From positions 12,028,001-12,092,000 of the forward strand of contig QCXZ01000064.1 in NCBI GenBank assembly GCA_025024175.1: a stretch of 64,000 nucleotides of DNA. The letters run 5' to 3'. The notes under the pieces are model-generated. The model was not told the origin of the DNA. It did no database searches and was given only the letters and a program-made list of their open reading frames with translations. The position numbers and the translations under genes are program-made. Source of the stretch: Rhyzopertha dominica (taxonomy: Eukaryota > Arthropoda > Insecta > Coleoptera > Bostrichidae). Shown piece by piece: positions 33,194 to 45,664 of the stretch. The first letter of the stretch is position 1, and the number at the start of each line of letters is the position of its first letter.

Positions 33194-36047
33194 TATGCTG
33201 ATGTTTTAGTTGAAGCTGAGAAAAAAACGAATATGCATAATAATTACCGATTTATGTTATGACCTTCAAACACTCCTGGATTTCAGAAATAAGTAAATTG
33301 CTAGAAATCTTAGCGGAGTAGAAGAAGGGAGGGGGGAGGCTTTTCTATCTTATTACTCACTCGGGCTGGGCGTGTTCTGCCGGCCCCGGGTTTGCCTGAA
33401 TTCTCTTCTTTCAAGGCTTGAAAATTTTCATTTCGGCCTGCTAAAATCCTTACGCTAAGATATGCAACGCTTGGCAGGTCTCGCATGAAACTGCATTTCA
33501 GCAATATTCACCAAGAGCTCGGAATGTTACATAATTTTCTGCCCTAGTATGTGCGCAACATTTTCTGGTATTCCAATAAAGGAATTCCTGTCAGCTACGT
33601 AAGTACAATTTGCCACGATCAGCAAGTGCCGAAAATATACATTAAATACACTGAATAATATATAACAATATATTTAACCTTTTATATTTTTATTCTTTTA
33701 CTCATCGACAAGATGATAAAAACAAACAATTGAAACCAATAGTGTCGCAATTTTACCCCATACGAAGCTCAGCTAACGTCAAAATTTTTGGATATCAATT
33801 AATTACGTAGGTAAACTTAGTGGAAAGATGACAAGATAATAAAGATAAGGCGGAAAAACTAACAAAAACAGCATTTGGGAAATTAATTCGATCTTCAGAC
33901 TTACGTCATACGTCTTTGCTGTCAATTATAGCGAATTTTAAAGCGACCTTATCAACATACGTTCTGACTAACATCAAATCTTTAACGCATTAACTAAATC
34001 ATGAACTTGGTGTTTTATTCCACCGACATCAAATTAAAAAAAGTTTCATCCAAAAAAACAATAAACTTGAATAATATTAAAAATTACTGGTATAGATTAA
34101 GTAGAAATATCCCACTATGATATTAATTAATTGGCTAAAAGCGGCAAAAGTATACATAAAATTGAATCTTTATTGGTTTTTTATAATCGGCAAAAAATAA
34201 TCAGTTGAAAGTGCACTTATAATATAAAAAGAAAACGTCCGCAACTAAATGTATATGTGCGGCAGATATTTTGTCGGTTGTTTATCTGCAATAATAATCG
34301 GGCAAATAGTGAATGCTTATTCGTTGGCACATATTTGTACGGATGGATAACCAGAATAATATATTCGTACGCACAAATGTACGGATGGCTAAGCACGGCC
34401 TAAAACTTAAACTAAACTTTTGGCATCTTGTTAAAGCTGTTCGACTCAAGGTACTTAAAGATTCAAAGGTAATTTAAATTAAATAATCAAACTGGTCAAT
34501 TACGATTGTGCACGTACCGAAAACAAAGCCTTATATTATTTTGAAGTTTATATAGGTATAGAGTAGCAGTCAACGAAATTTGAGAGTGCTTGTACAACGT
34601 AATGCGGCTTTTTACAGCTTTATGATCGGTCGTCATAAACTACTCAGTCTAGTTGCACCCTTGAAGGTTAAAAAATGGACCGTATTTTAAGAAAGCATTA
34701 AAACAATTTTTGGATACGGAACGTTCCGCTGCAAGCCAGTAGAACGTGCCGAACCCCAGTATTATTAATAAGGCACGACCTGCTAAGAATCCCGAATCAA
34801 CAACAACAGTTAACAATAATGTTTGGAAAAATCAAGTCTGAGTATAGTTTAGTTCAATTTGTATACTCGTAGATTTATTTAGCGAGAGTCTCAAATCAAA
34901 GGAAGGCAACTAATATTTTTGCTCTAACGCTTTTACAAAAAAGATGCAGTTCTAGATATTTTGTTCGGCAATAAATTCTAATACTTATAACGTTAAAATG
35001 TTCTAACTTTTGCTTAAAGGTAGTCTGAACAATTTTTGAAGCAAAAAAGTCAACTAAAGATTATGAAAAAAAGAAAACTACTAAGAACATGATTCGGCTA
35101 GCAACTATAATAGTTTGATACTTATGTAAATTATGCAAAAATTGCTTCTTAATTTCTGACCGCAATAGTTTACTTCTGCGCACACCGCCAATTTTGTCAT
35201 CAGCGATACAACTTCTCTTTTAGTAGGATTTCTGACCGTGTAGCAGTCGACAAAGTTCTGCTGTTTACAGATTAACTCAACCGTGCGCAAATGAACTACC
35301 CGCAACTTTTTAAAAAGCCACGAATATCTGCTTTAGCGGGTCTACCCAACGGGATTTTTATTTGGGCGCCCGAGTTAAAAACTTATTTAAGCGTTAAAAA
35401 TTAAACGGAGCGGAACGCGGAATAGGTTGTTGGGGATCCAAATGTGATTTGAATTTCACCCCTGTATGCCAGGTATTTTCTGTTGCGCTCTCAACTTCCT
35501 GTCGATACTAAATACGAAGTTAACTGCCAAAATCGATGTACGGTTTGATACTGTTCGAAGTTACGTGTCCCCAATTTAGTATTTCGAAGAAATTTCGATT
35601 CAAATTTCAACTCGTATTTTAAAATTGCATGGTCTTAACCTTCAGAAAGCTCCGTTTAAGTATTTTCTTGCAGAATAGTTCTGAAAACAATGTCATCTAT
35701 TTTTGTTTCTTATACCTTTTACTATACTGTCTGGAACTCAATTAAATGTTACTGGAGCGTGTAGTAACCAAAATAGTATGCGTATGCAGTAATTCATAGC
35801 TTTTTTCTTTACTAAATGCAGTTTTTTTTATGGAAACCTGACGAGTTAAGAATTATTAACATCGATCCGAATCTAATGTAATCTAATGTATAAAAAGTGA
35901 CGTGCGTGTGCGTATATTACACCTTGCAGCAAAAACAATCTACCGCAGACCAACGATGTTTGTGTGAGGTGGTAGCCTCGAGTCTCCCATCGTGTACTAT
36001 GGTGGTTACGTGTGGGTGGATAAAGTGGTTTGGGAGATATGGGGGTT
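33194..36047. other. Intergenic; GC-richer patch 35160-35640
   Basis: No gene is recognised. Two direct copies of a TTTGTACGGATGG / AATGTACGGATGGCTAA word lie at 34330-34395. A G-rich GGAGGGGGGAGG lies near 33330. Positions 35160-35640 are high-complexity and GC-richer than the flanks, with no supported frame. A doubled AATCTAATGTA word is at 35870-35890. Confidence 0.3.
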
Positions 36048-36650
36048 GAAAGGGATCAGCTTCGGGTACCTGAAAACAAAATTCATAAAATACTTCACCT
36101 TGCAGCCAAACTATTCATTGCATACCATTGGTATTTATGCGTAGTGGTAGTCCCCGGTCGTCTGAAAATGCACCAAGGTGATGCATTGCAGTAGCTGCAG
36201 AATTGTAGGGATATAGACGGTTGGAAGGGATGAATTTCGAGTACTTGCATACAAAACATACCCAATATTTTACATTGCAGCCAAACTGTCCATTGCAGTT
36301 TCAGTTTGCGGAAACCGTCTCGCTGTGTTGAACTCAAAAATTGGTGTTTCCAGAAGTCAGAGAACATTCTGATAAATTGGTCAGCAATCGAAGGAATTCT
36401 TAAGTGTGGCACATTGCCATAACTCTCTTGCGGTAGAGATGTCGAAAATAGACTTTTTGAGAAGTCACCAAACATTCTGGAAAATTCATCAGTAGATCAA
36501 AGAACTCCCAAGTGTGGCAATTTGCCTTAACCGTCTCCCATCATAAAATATTCTTAAAAATTCATCAGCAGACGAAAGAACTTCCGAATGTGGCACATTG
36601 CGGAAACCGTCTAGCGATGGAGACGTTGGAAATCAACGTTTTGAGAAGGT
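36048..36650 (-). repeat. Satellite-like repeat with heat-shock-element-like motifs, locus 2
   Basis: Two nested repeat types. (1) A plus-strand unit containing ACCTTGCAGCCAAACTATTC / ACATTGCAGCCAAACTGTCC occurs at 36048-36122 and 36229-36298, about 181 bp apart, with a partial copy (ACACCTTGCAGC) at 35921. (2) Three degenerate units at 36361, 36471 and 36546 carry AACATTCT(G)..AAATT.ATCAG, AAGTGTGGCA(C/A) and TTGCC; reverse complemented they match the repeat at 13480-13805. GACGGTTTCCGCAATG-type words recur with 80-110 bp spacing. The 126-codon minus frame 36095-36475 runs through these units and is not treated as a gene. Confidence 0.75.
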
Positions 36651-37065
36651 CGTCTTAAGGTTACCACAATTTCTATAACTTTATGCAATAGATATTGATG
36701 TTTATTTTGTGGAGTCCTTTTGTGTTATTTTTTCTTATTGTATTTATTTGTAGGTTCTGGCTCCTTTTCTTTTATAAATTAAAGACACTTTTTTCTAATA
36801 ATATAACGTTTCGCCCTATAATTTAGTTCTTTGTCGAATATTTTTATTTTGCAGATTGACAAATTATTATGAAAATCAATATGAAACTTACAATTTTGAT
36901 ATTAATATAAAATGTACCTTCAAGTTTGTTCCTTTTTCTATCATTGTGGATGGTAAATGTGACGGTGAGAGGGTGTGTTTAAATGACGGTGTAGTAGGTA
37001 TTACTTAGTCCTTGTATGTATCTTTTGGTGTTTTTGTTTTTAACGGTGTGTAGATTTGTTTAATT
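36651..37065. other. Intergenic
   Basis: AT- and T-rich, with nothing recognised. It may include the 3' part of an intron of the old transposon ORF that follows, since TTTTTAACGGTGTGTAG at 37039-37055 resembles an acceptor. Confidence 0.25.
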
Positions 37066-37562
37066 ATGTTACAAGGACTTCGGGCAAAATTCAAAACAAA
37101 AGGAAGAAAACTAGTCTTGAGATTGCTGATGACGATGAAGATTACGCAATGGAAACAGAACTGTGTGAGGATGACTCACGATGATTTAGAAAACTATTCT
37201 GCAACCATGCGTATAGAAGCAATACCTGAAGTTTTTTATGAAACACCCCTGTCTGGTCAAATATTTCTGTTGGAAAGTTTCTTTTAGTGGACTTTAAGGA
37301 TGGCCGCAGGAACCAAACCCATTACGCATACGTCTGTCGCGTACTAGAAGTTGACTATGATGAAGGGGACATTGTTGTACAGGGTTACACAAAACGCAAC
37401 AGTTTGGCTACTGAATTTGCCATAATTCTTAAGGATATATCAGCCATTTCATTGAAAACGGTTGTTGCTATTTTACTTGACCTAGAGAACAAACAGGAAA
37501 ATGAGGAGGAGTTTAGTGTTTTCCTGGGTCGGGTTGCTGTACAGAAAAATAATAATATATAA
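37066..37562 (+). pseudogene. C-terminal piece of a transposase-type ORF (pogo-like), frameshifted
   Basis: The second frame (37287-37562) contains VDFKDGRRNQTHYAYVCRVL, DYDEGDIVVQGYTKRNS and KDISAISLKTVVAIL. Upstream in another frame is an acidic stretch SLEIADDDEDYAMETELCED. In many insect DDE transposase ORFs (pogo/jerky type) an acidic linker is followed by a small beta-rich C-terminal module of the form VxFxxxKxxxxYVGxVLxxDxxxxxVxxxRK...DIxxLxxxxIVxxLP, which this resembles. The catalytic core is absent. AATAAACATTAAAG at 37609 could be its polyadenylation signal. The family assignment is inference from domain style, and other transposon ORFs share this tail. Confidence 0.4.
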
Positions 37563-40500
37563 GCACTTATATACTTGTGTTATACACTAGTTCGTTTTTT
37601 TTATACAGTTAATAAACATTAAAGAACGATCTACTTTGTGTTTTTTTCTAAACAATTACTATTCAATTGGGGTAATTGTAAACATGAATATTTTCGTGAA
37701 AATTTGCTTTGCATATTTTTAAATGCGATTTGTTCATATTTTCCCCTTAAATATTTACGTAGACATTTATGAGACACAAATAACTTGTTCACAATTACCC
37801 CCAAGTCGCGGGTATTTGTAAACAATGAAAGGTTCAGATTTTGATTTTTTATCTTAAAAATGAATTATGAAAATGCTTTATCTATGTTTATATTTTATGT
37901 CCAGCATATAAAACTTAAATAAGTTATACATTACATGCCAGCAAATCGTTCAAAATTGATGAAACTTAAAAACGGTGCAAAAACAGTTGACAATTACACC
38001 ACTTGACCCTAATATAATAGGTGTGAACTCTAGGAGAAATTTGAGTTATTGATTTGCTCCATGCAAGCATTACCTAGCAAGCGCCAATCTACAAAGCTGA
38101 CTCGTTTTTATTTCTTTATGCCAATTATTCCTTATTACTACTAACTATTATTATTATAAGAAAATACAAGGTGACATTTACAAAAATATTGCAGAAGCAG
38201 AAGAATTTGCCTCAAATCAAACAGGAATCGCACTGAGTTATTAAACGTTAATTGTAATATTCTTATAACTGTTACCTTGTACTTTTTTGATAAGCACACT
38301 TCATAACTGGTAAACTTCATATCAGGTCATTGATTTAACAATTAAAAGCTTATCAAAGATAAAAAAACTTCCGGAAAAACAAGTCTTTCATTAATACCAA
38401 ATAAAAGCCTAAAATAATAAATCGTAAAAAATATGTTGGTTATTAGGGCATGAGTGTCTTCTTGTGTGTTTTTCTGACGAGAAAGTCATACTTTTACTAG
38501 CAATGGATATCTTTTGATATTAGTAACTTATCTTCCCTAAAGGTAGGCAAGAAATTGCCGAAGAACATAGTCATGTAATACAACTTTGAATGGACATCTT
38601 TGTATATAGATGAAAAGTTTGGATAGGCTTAAAATTCATTAGAGATTACTAAGTAATAAAAAGTAAAGTATCTATAGCTTCACTTACTACCTATCCAGTA
38701 TAGTAAAGCCTTTATCTATTTGTTGGTGTAGAAGGGTCCTGATAAAAAAAAACGAGTTATTCAGGTAGACCACTGTGGAAAACAGGTTGAGAGCCACTGC
38801 CTCAAACGTTTCTATACTTTTACGTGGACAGATATATTTATTTATATACTACATGTGTGTATCTGTTCTTTAACAATATTAACAGCTGATTATACGATCG
38901 TAATGGCGAATTTTATTTGAAAGATTAATTCTAAATTCAGACTTCACAAAAAAATGCATATTGGTGACCGAATGGAAAAAGTAGATTTGTCAATGAAGTA
39001 GGTGACGGTTTGTTTAACCTACAAAATTATTACAATACTATCGTTTGCTAGGCTTACATTACCTATATTACTGTCTAACTGCCAGTGAATCAATATCTAA
39101 GTTTAAATCTGGTAAACATGAATTTAGGCACCGTGGAGGCGCAATAAATCTTCTAACTTTAACTTATAGGTGCGGGTTAGAGCTTTTAGCTGTCCGTGTG
39201 ATGTCCTTGCAAGAAACTTTTCAGCAAAACACCTTATTAATTATTGGTTTAAACGGTTTAGCTGCTACGGATGACACCTGAAGAGCCATTACAAATTGAA
39301 CCGCTTATTTATGGAACGCCCGAGGATAAAATCATCAATTACATCCAGGACCGTCTCGTAGCTATATTTGTGGTTAGAAATGTTCGAGACTGCAATATAT
39401 ATTCGCGCTTTGGACTTTTGGGCAATTTATCTTGGCGGTTTAAATCGCCCGCTCTGAACTCATCTCTTCCTCAGTCGAATATGTACGTGTGGTAAAAGGT
39501 GAACATTAAATTATAGATAGTGGCACTGTCGGGATCTAATTCCTTACGGGTCAGCGAGTGCGCTTGGAAATGCTATTTTGCCGATGCAGATAGGGAAGAA
39601 TAATGTTTCTGTTGGCGATCTGTTCGATAATGTTGATACAGAGTATGGGCCGCATGATGGCGGAATATTTGGATAGGTGCTCAGTTTCATATAGATATAT
39701 TTGTATTACATCAGCGGAATTCAGTTGCGGATGTTGCAGGAAGGTTCGATTCCGCAGCGACTCGTTTTGTCCTTCACGTGTTTGTTAGGTATTCTACCGT
39801 ACAGTGTTCGGCGATCAAAGTCTTCTTAAAAATAAGTTGTGGGGAGAAATTATCCTTAGAGTTCGAAATTTTAGATAGTTCAGGGCACAACCACCTAAAC
39901 GAGAGGATACTAAAAGCAAAATTCGTCATGTGCGAAGCGACAATCAGAACAAATATTTCTTTAGTCTTTTCGGTGAGATTATTCAACTTTAAATGTGTAG
40001 AGAATAACAAACCATCTGCTGAGGAACATATTTACTTGGTATGGAGTTTATAGTAAGTATAATTTCACGATATGTGTTACTGAATAAAATATAAATAAAT
40101 TGTTCATTAACAACACAGATATGTGCAGTGCTTGCTTTTTTACATATTGCGGATTTAAATGTATTTACAAATATACACCTTCATAAAAACATCCTCCATT
40201 TTTACACAATTTGTTCGAAATAGATTTGTTGTTATTGTGACAATTTATTTTGCGGGCGAATAAAATAAGCGGTTTGAACAATAAAAAGCCCTGAAAAGGC
40301 TAATTTAATATGCTGAAAATAAGCTTATATAAGTCTTTGAAGTCAAATTGGAGAAATTTTGTCTTTTTCTAGCTCTACCTGCTAGCTACTACTATTTGGT
40401 ATTCTTCAACATTATTTAATTATTATTTCGAATTCCTCATACATTATTTTGTATTTTTTTATAAATCATGCGCTCTACTCTATTAGTCTCTTGAAGTCTA

Positions 40501-40634
40501 CTAATGCGTAGTTGTCATTTACTTTTTGAGACATGGTAGTGTAAATACCATGGTTTATTGATGTTTTTTATAATTCAAAATTAAAAACTTCTTAACACCT
40601 AAGTAACGATATAGATACCGACATGTATTAAAAT
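37563..40634. other. Intergenic
   Basis: Mostly AT-rich. Two adjacent plus frames at 39045-39281 and 39271-39495 lie in a slightly GC-richer stretch and have no recognised domain. GGTTCGATTCCGC at 39747 looks like a tRNA T-arm but lacks the rest of a tRNA. Confidence 0.3.
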
Positions 40635-41608
40635 TAGTGTTGGGTGATACATCAAAATGTATCGATACGTATCGTAATACTGTATCTCGATACACGTATC
40701 GTATCGTTTTCTGAGTATCGATATTCGTAGTATCGGATAAATATCGTTCCAGGAAATAGCAAATCGATATAAAGTGAATTAAGACATTTCTTGTTTTACA
40801 CAATTTACATCATTATTTCTAAAAACCTTTCTATTCTTCAGCTTCGTCAGTTACTAGTGCATCATGTTAAACGTATCAATAATTTGTCACCACGCAAGGA
40901 CAGCGAATTGAATAAGTGAATTTTATTAAACTGATTTGCTAGTTTGCGTTTATTTGAACATTGGTGAGAAAAAACACATTTGATGAAAAAATCTGAACTA
41001 AAATAGTCATATTTGCTAAAAAAGGATTGACGGCATTTGAGGATTTATTACGAGAATTAAATTATGGATAATCCAACTAACACAAATAAAATTCACCTGA
41101 TTTTTTTATATTGCAACTGTATTACTAATTATAAAAAAGTGCACATGCACATACCTAGATAAGAGGTAAGCCATTTTTGAGACTTAATCTGGCATTTTAA
41201 CGATCACGATTTCTTATGAAAATACAATTATATACACAAATTAGAGCCTCCAATAAATTATTTATACGGACACAATTTACATTATTGCAATGTTGTTCTA
41301 TAAGAAGAGTTCCTATTGCGTTAAGGATACACTTTTTATCAAAACCGTAATCAGGCTATATGGTTTGGCAGAGTAGGTATAAAAAAATATAATGCTATAG
41401 GTACTATGGTAAAGTCGTTGCCACTTTTTTCCGCAATTTTAATGGAAAATAACGAGGATATGGTTGGCAGAAAATAAATGATTCGATACCACTCTGATTG
41501 GAATCGATCCAGCGAAATATCGCAACACCAACTATCGATACAAAATATCGGGTTTCGAAAGCAAAAGTATCGATACTTAGAAGTATCGATACGTATCGCC
41601 CAACACTA
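40635..41608. mobile_element. Non-autonomous hAT element, 974 bp, perfect 8-bp target duplication
   Basis: Left end TAGTGTTGGGTGATACATC; right end (reverse complement) TAGTGTTGGGCGATACGTAT. Flanks ATTAAAAT at 40627-40634 and 41609-41616 are identical. Both ends hold many GTATCGATAC and ATATCG words (40655-40770 and 41500-41600), the subterminal repeat pattern of hAT elements. No transposase is encoded; the minus frames at 40555-40803 and 41404-41640 simply read through these repeats. Confidence 0.93.
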
Positions 41609-41616
41609 ATTAAAAT

Positions 41617-43910
41617 AGGAAGAATTGTTCCACTGCGCACTGTGAAGTTGGTTTAGGCACTTAGTGCACTGTGTCTGTCTAATCATGTTCGTCGCACACA
41701 TAATTCGAGAACGGCCTAAAGGATTATGCTGGTTGATAGCTTGTTGGATATGTCTCGGCCTAACGATGTTCAACATGTACTTTTTTACTTTCTATAAGAA
41801 GTATATTTTCTATATTTAAAACGAAATTAACTACATCTCGAGGATACAATGAAAATGTGCCGAAAAGTCAGTTTATTCTTGTTTAATCTATACTGCTGCT
41901 TAGGTCTGTGACCCGCTTTTGTGCTCTTTTGCATTTACAACCTATATACAGAGTTTATTGAGTAATAGCTGTACCAAAAAAATCAAAGCTGCTTCTGCAC
42001 AAATTTTTTATGTACATGAGAAAACGGCTGTTTCGAAATACAACTTAATACAGTTACAGATTGAATAAGGGTCCCGAAAACTAAAGGATTTACTAGTTTT
42101 ACATGTTGGTACACTGATATGGCTTGTATAAAATGCAAGATGTCGTTAGCAAGTGAATGGAGAATTAATTATCAATGATGTTCTAAATTTACAGGAAAAG
42201 TCATTATATCTCCTATACGTTTTAAATAGTATCTAAATATCTGTCCCCATCCACTTCAGTTACAAATCGACTCTGGGGACGGCGATATTTTCGTGCTTTC
42301 GCCATCCATTCTTGTGGCTTTTAGCTACATGACAGTTTCGCTCGCGATTCTGCCACAATAGCACACAAACCGTGCCGTTTAGCAAGTGTCGTTTACACTG
42401 CTCGCCCTTCTTTACCCCTTGGTCAAGCGAATACCACCTAATCCACTCCAACAGACCCTACGAACGACCACATCTGTGCGACTATCATTACTCCAAACAG
42501 TGGAAGCCACAAGTTAACGGCAAGATTCCGAGCCGGACCCGATGTGCGGTAAAGTTTAATTATGAACCTTGGTAGTTACGTAGAGAGCAGGCATACTAAA
42601 TTTAATTTGAATCAGGTACGCTTAAGAGCACCATTCTAGAATGAATTTTTTGCTTATTGAACTAAACGCTTAGTAATCGGAAACGCTAGATTAAATAGCA
42701 TATTTTCGTACTCAGCTTCAAAAGAACCAAGAGTAAAGCAACGTTTACTTTAAACTAAACAGTTAACTTTAAAACACAATGAAAACACAAAGCGGAATTT
42801 GGATATTATATTACATTAATAACTTACTCCATATACAGTTTAAAGTTCCGTATTATTTTCTTTAGTATGTTTGCCACCTACTGTATTTACTGACATGTTT
42901 ACTTGGACCCTGCGTTTTAAGGTAAAATCTTTAATGCCAATAACTGCAAATCAAGTTTTAGTCTACTTACGTTAGGTCTGCAAAACCTCTTGAGGCGACT
43001 CTCATTCCATATAAAAATTTTTGCATAAACACTACGTCAAAAAATACACTTATTATTTCAAATTTTTGATTGCAACTAAATAAAGTCAATGCTATTATAG
43101 CAACTGTTTTACGTAAAGTTTGTTTCAAACATCATTGAGAGGAATCATTTTTAATTCCAAGATATGAAGAATACAAAACACCTTGTTTTTGGTGCAACCA
43201 TACAATTCAGATTACTTAGTTAACTTCAAGCCAAGTTACAAAAGAAAATCTCCAGCAGTTTAAAAATTCAAATTTATTTTTCTACTTTGCAGAATTCACT
43301 TTAACCATGGCGAAAATTATATTGATCAAAAATTTCATAAAATTTGGTATTTTCACAATTTATCAAAAATTAACATACTTTCGAAACGGAGAAATTTCTG
43401 CGCAAAACAACCTCTTGAGGTTGCGCAGTCGTGTAGCGTCATGTATGTGTCAATTTCGACAATGATATTTCCATGATTAATATAGATTGTATTGAATACT
43501 AACAGCTTCAAAATGGAACGAACACCCATACCGTATCAGCACATAAAATAAATGCAAAACTCGCAGTCTGGTCCCAAAAATGAGTGATTCTTTGTGTTAA
43601 TATGTCACATCCCTTTTCGGTGCTGATTTAAAGTGCCTAGTTTTCAAATGAACATTATTTAATACCTAAATACGGCAAACTCCTAGTTGATAAAAGCATT
43701 TCTGTAGTATAGCTCTTTCTACATTTTTACAAACTTTTATTGGAATAAAAAACGTGTAGGATGAACACAGCCAAGTATGCTTATAAAGAGGACTTTTTAG
43801 ATATCCTAACTCCTTGTCAGGACGATTTTAGTTGATTTAAATGTTTAAATCAGATTGTTTCGAGCGAAACTATGTTCAAATTGATATAAAATATCGGATT
43901 ATTGCATTAA
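41617..43910. other. Intergenic; GC-richer patch 42250-42580 and hairpin 43398-43428
   Basis: Positions 42250-42580 are GC-richer with 60-odd-codon frames on both strands and no domain. At 43398-43428 CTGCGCAA...TTGCGCAG encloses CCTCTTGAGG, a perfect hairpin. A related AAAACCTCTTGAGGCG word occurs at 42981, so these may mark the ends of a short element, but the termini are unclear. Confidence 0.35.
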
Positions 43911-43914
43911 GTAT

Positions 43915-44409
43915 TGTCGCGCCCTGGGGTTTAGGGTGCGTGCTGTTTGCGTTGCCGAAGATTGGAACCTGTAACAGAACTTGGAACAAGGGCAGGAGTG
44001 ATACGACTTAGGTCGCTTTAATATAATAATTTATTAACAACACAAAAATAAATCTGTAAACAAACACAGGTTGTGAAGTAAGTAATAAAACAATTAATAA
44101 AGACAAATGTAATCAAACAAACATTCTTGGAACTTACATTGCTGCTCGAGGGTCAGCTCCTGCCTAGGGGTCTTCGAGTCTAAGTATTAGACTGATTTAT
44201 GATTGATTATTTTCACTATTTATACTAGAATAAGCGCATACGTCACATAGATCGTACGACGCGTAAACTGCTGAACTAGCGCATAATCCGCCGTTCACGG
44301 GAAGTGCATTGAGCAAAAAAATGCTGATAGTGACGTTAACAATGAAATGAATTTAAAATTATAGTTGAATTGAATAGAAATAAATTTGGAAAATATTCTC
44401 TGTTTGACA
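43915..44409 (-). repeat. Solo LTR, 495 bp, with 4-bp target duplication
   Basis: On the minus strand it runs TGTCAAACAGAG...GGGCGCGACA. Flanks GTAT at 43911-43914 and 44410-44413 are identical. Internally on the minus strand are TATAAATAGTG (near 44215-44226) and an AATAAATTATTATA polyadenylation-type region (near 44020-44035), in the right order for U3-R-U5. No internal retroelement sequence is present, so it probably arose by recombination between two LTRs. A 4-bp duplication and TG...CA ends fit Ty3/Gypsy. It shows no obvious similarity to the Gypsy LTR at 56274. Confidence 0.85.
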
Positions 44410-44413
44410 GTAT

Positions 44414-45664
44414 TTTTAGTCAATCACTAGTTTTAAACATAAAACGTGTAAATCTAATTAACATGTTTTTATTCCACCATATAATTAGGATTAAAAGTTA
44501 TTAGGGTAAGTTTTAGTATCTGCAGTCTAGTTTTAGTATATTTAGTTAGTAATCTGAATCAACCACTTACGCACTGCCAAGTTTTTTTTTAATAATCAGT
44601 CTTTTACCTAACCTATCCGCACTAAATGAAGGAAACGGTGAAAAGCTAATATGGGGGGCAGCATTTAAGCCATGTCCTCTTAGGCCTAAACACAAGCCAT
44701 ATACTTTAGTAAAAGTGAACCTAATAGGTATAAATTAAAATATTGACCGTTGTGATGTTATATTACTTACCTACGTTGAATAATGAGATGTCGGTCGCGG
44801 TAAATACAATCCTTTTTACTACTAACTGCCAAGTTCTCGGGCTGTTTTGCCCCTTCTTCATGGTCTAAAATGTATTAGCTACTTTATTTGTAAAAATCAC
44901 ACAAAACACTTACTTATTGTTGTAGCCGATCATACAAGGGGACTAATAAATAAAATATAATATTTAGGGAAATAATAATTAAAAGACAAATATATTACAA
45001 ATTGACAAAACAAACTAGTCCAGCTGGATCAATTTCATTTTTTTATTAGCATACAAAGAAGGTTTAACGCCGGTGGTTATGAAACGCAATTTTTTTTCAA
45101 ATGGAAAAGGTAAAAGTTTTGATAAGTTTGATAACTTATGTATATGTGTATATGTACATATAAGTTATGTATGTTAATTCGTTTATTTATACCGTTTGTC
45201 TGTTTTCTATAAAAAATCGCTTATTGATTTTTGCATCTAAATTATTCGCATCTTCAAAGTTGAATTGGTGGTCAAAATCAAAATAATGTTAATATTACTT
45301 TACTGTAAATTGTATGCTGCTTGAATTATTATTTTTTTATAACCATTTATGTAAAGCTGTGAATATTTTTTTTTCAGTATCAATATTTTTTCTATCCGAC
45401 AGTTTAGTGGACATGTTAAAAGGGTATGAACAACGGCGAATAGTTGACGAGAATGGTGGTGACAATTTGCATTTAGGCAATAGTTTGTGTTATTGTGGTG
45501 TTGTTTTCCCATATACAGTATGTTCGATGTTATTATGTGGTTCTTCTAAAAGTACTGCTTCCACTGTTAACTGGATTTAGCCCCGCCAAACCTATTTATC
45601 CGTGGCTTCAGCCAATGTCGTTTCTATCCAAATACCGAGGTTTGCAAGTAGTACATGGCTTCTA
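44414..45664. other. Intergenic
   Basis: AT-rich. Short plus frames (45314-45580, 45495-45698) and the minus frame 45300-45512 show no domain; the second runs into the element that follows. Confidence 0.3.

Noticed and set aside
36095..36475. 126-codon minus frame
   Set aside because: It reads through tandem repeat units (36048-36650) and has no domain.
39747..39760. GGTTCGATTCCGC resembling a tRNA T-arm
   Set aside because: Acceptor, D and anticodon stems cannot be formed with the flanking sequence.
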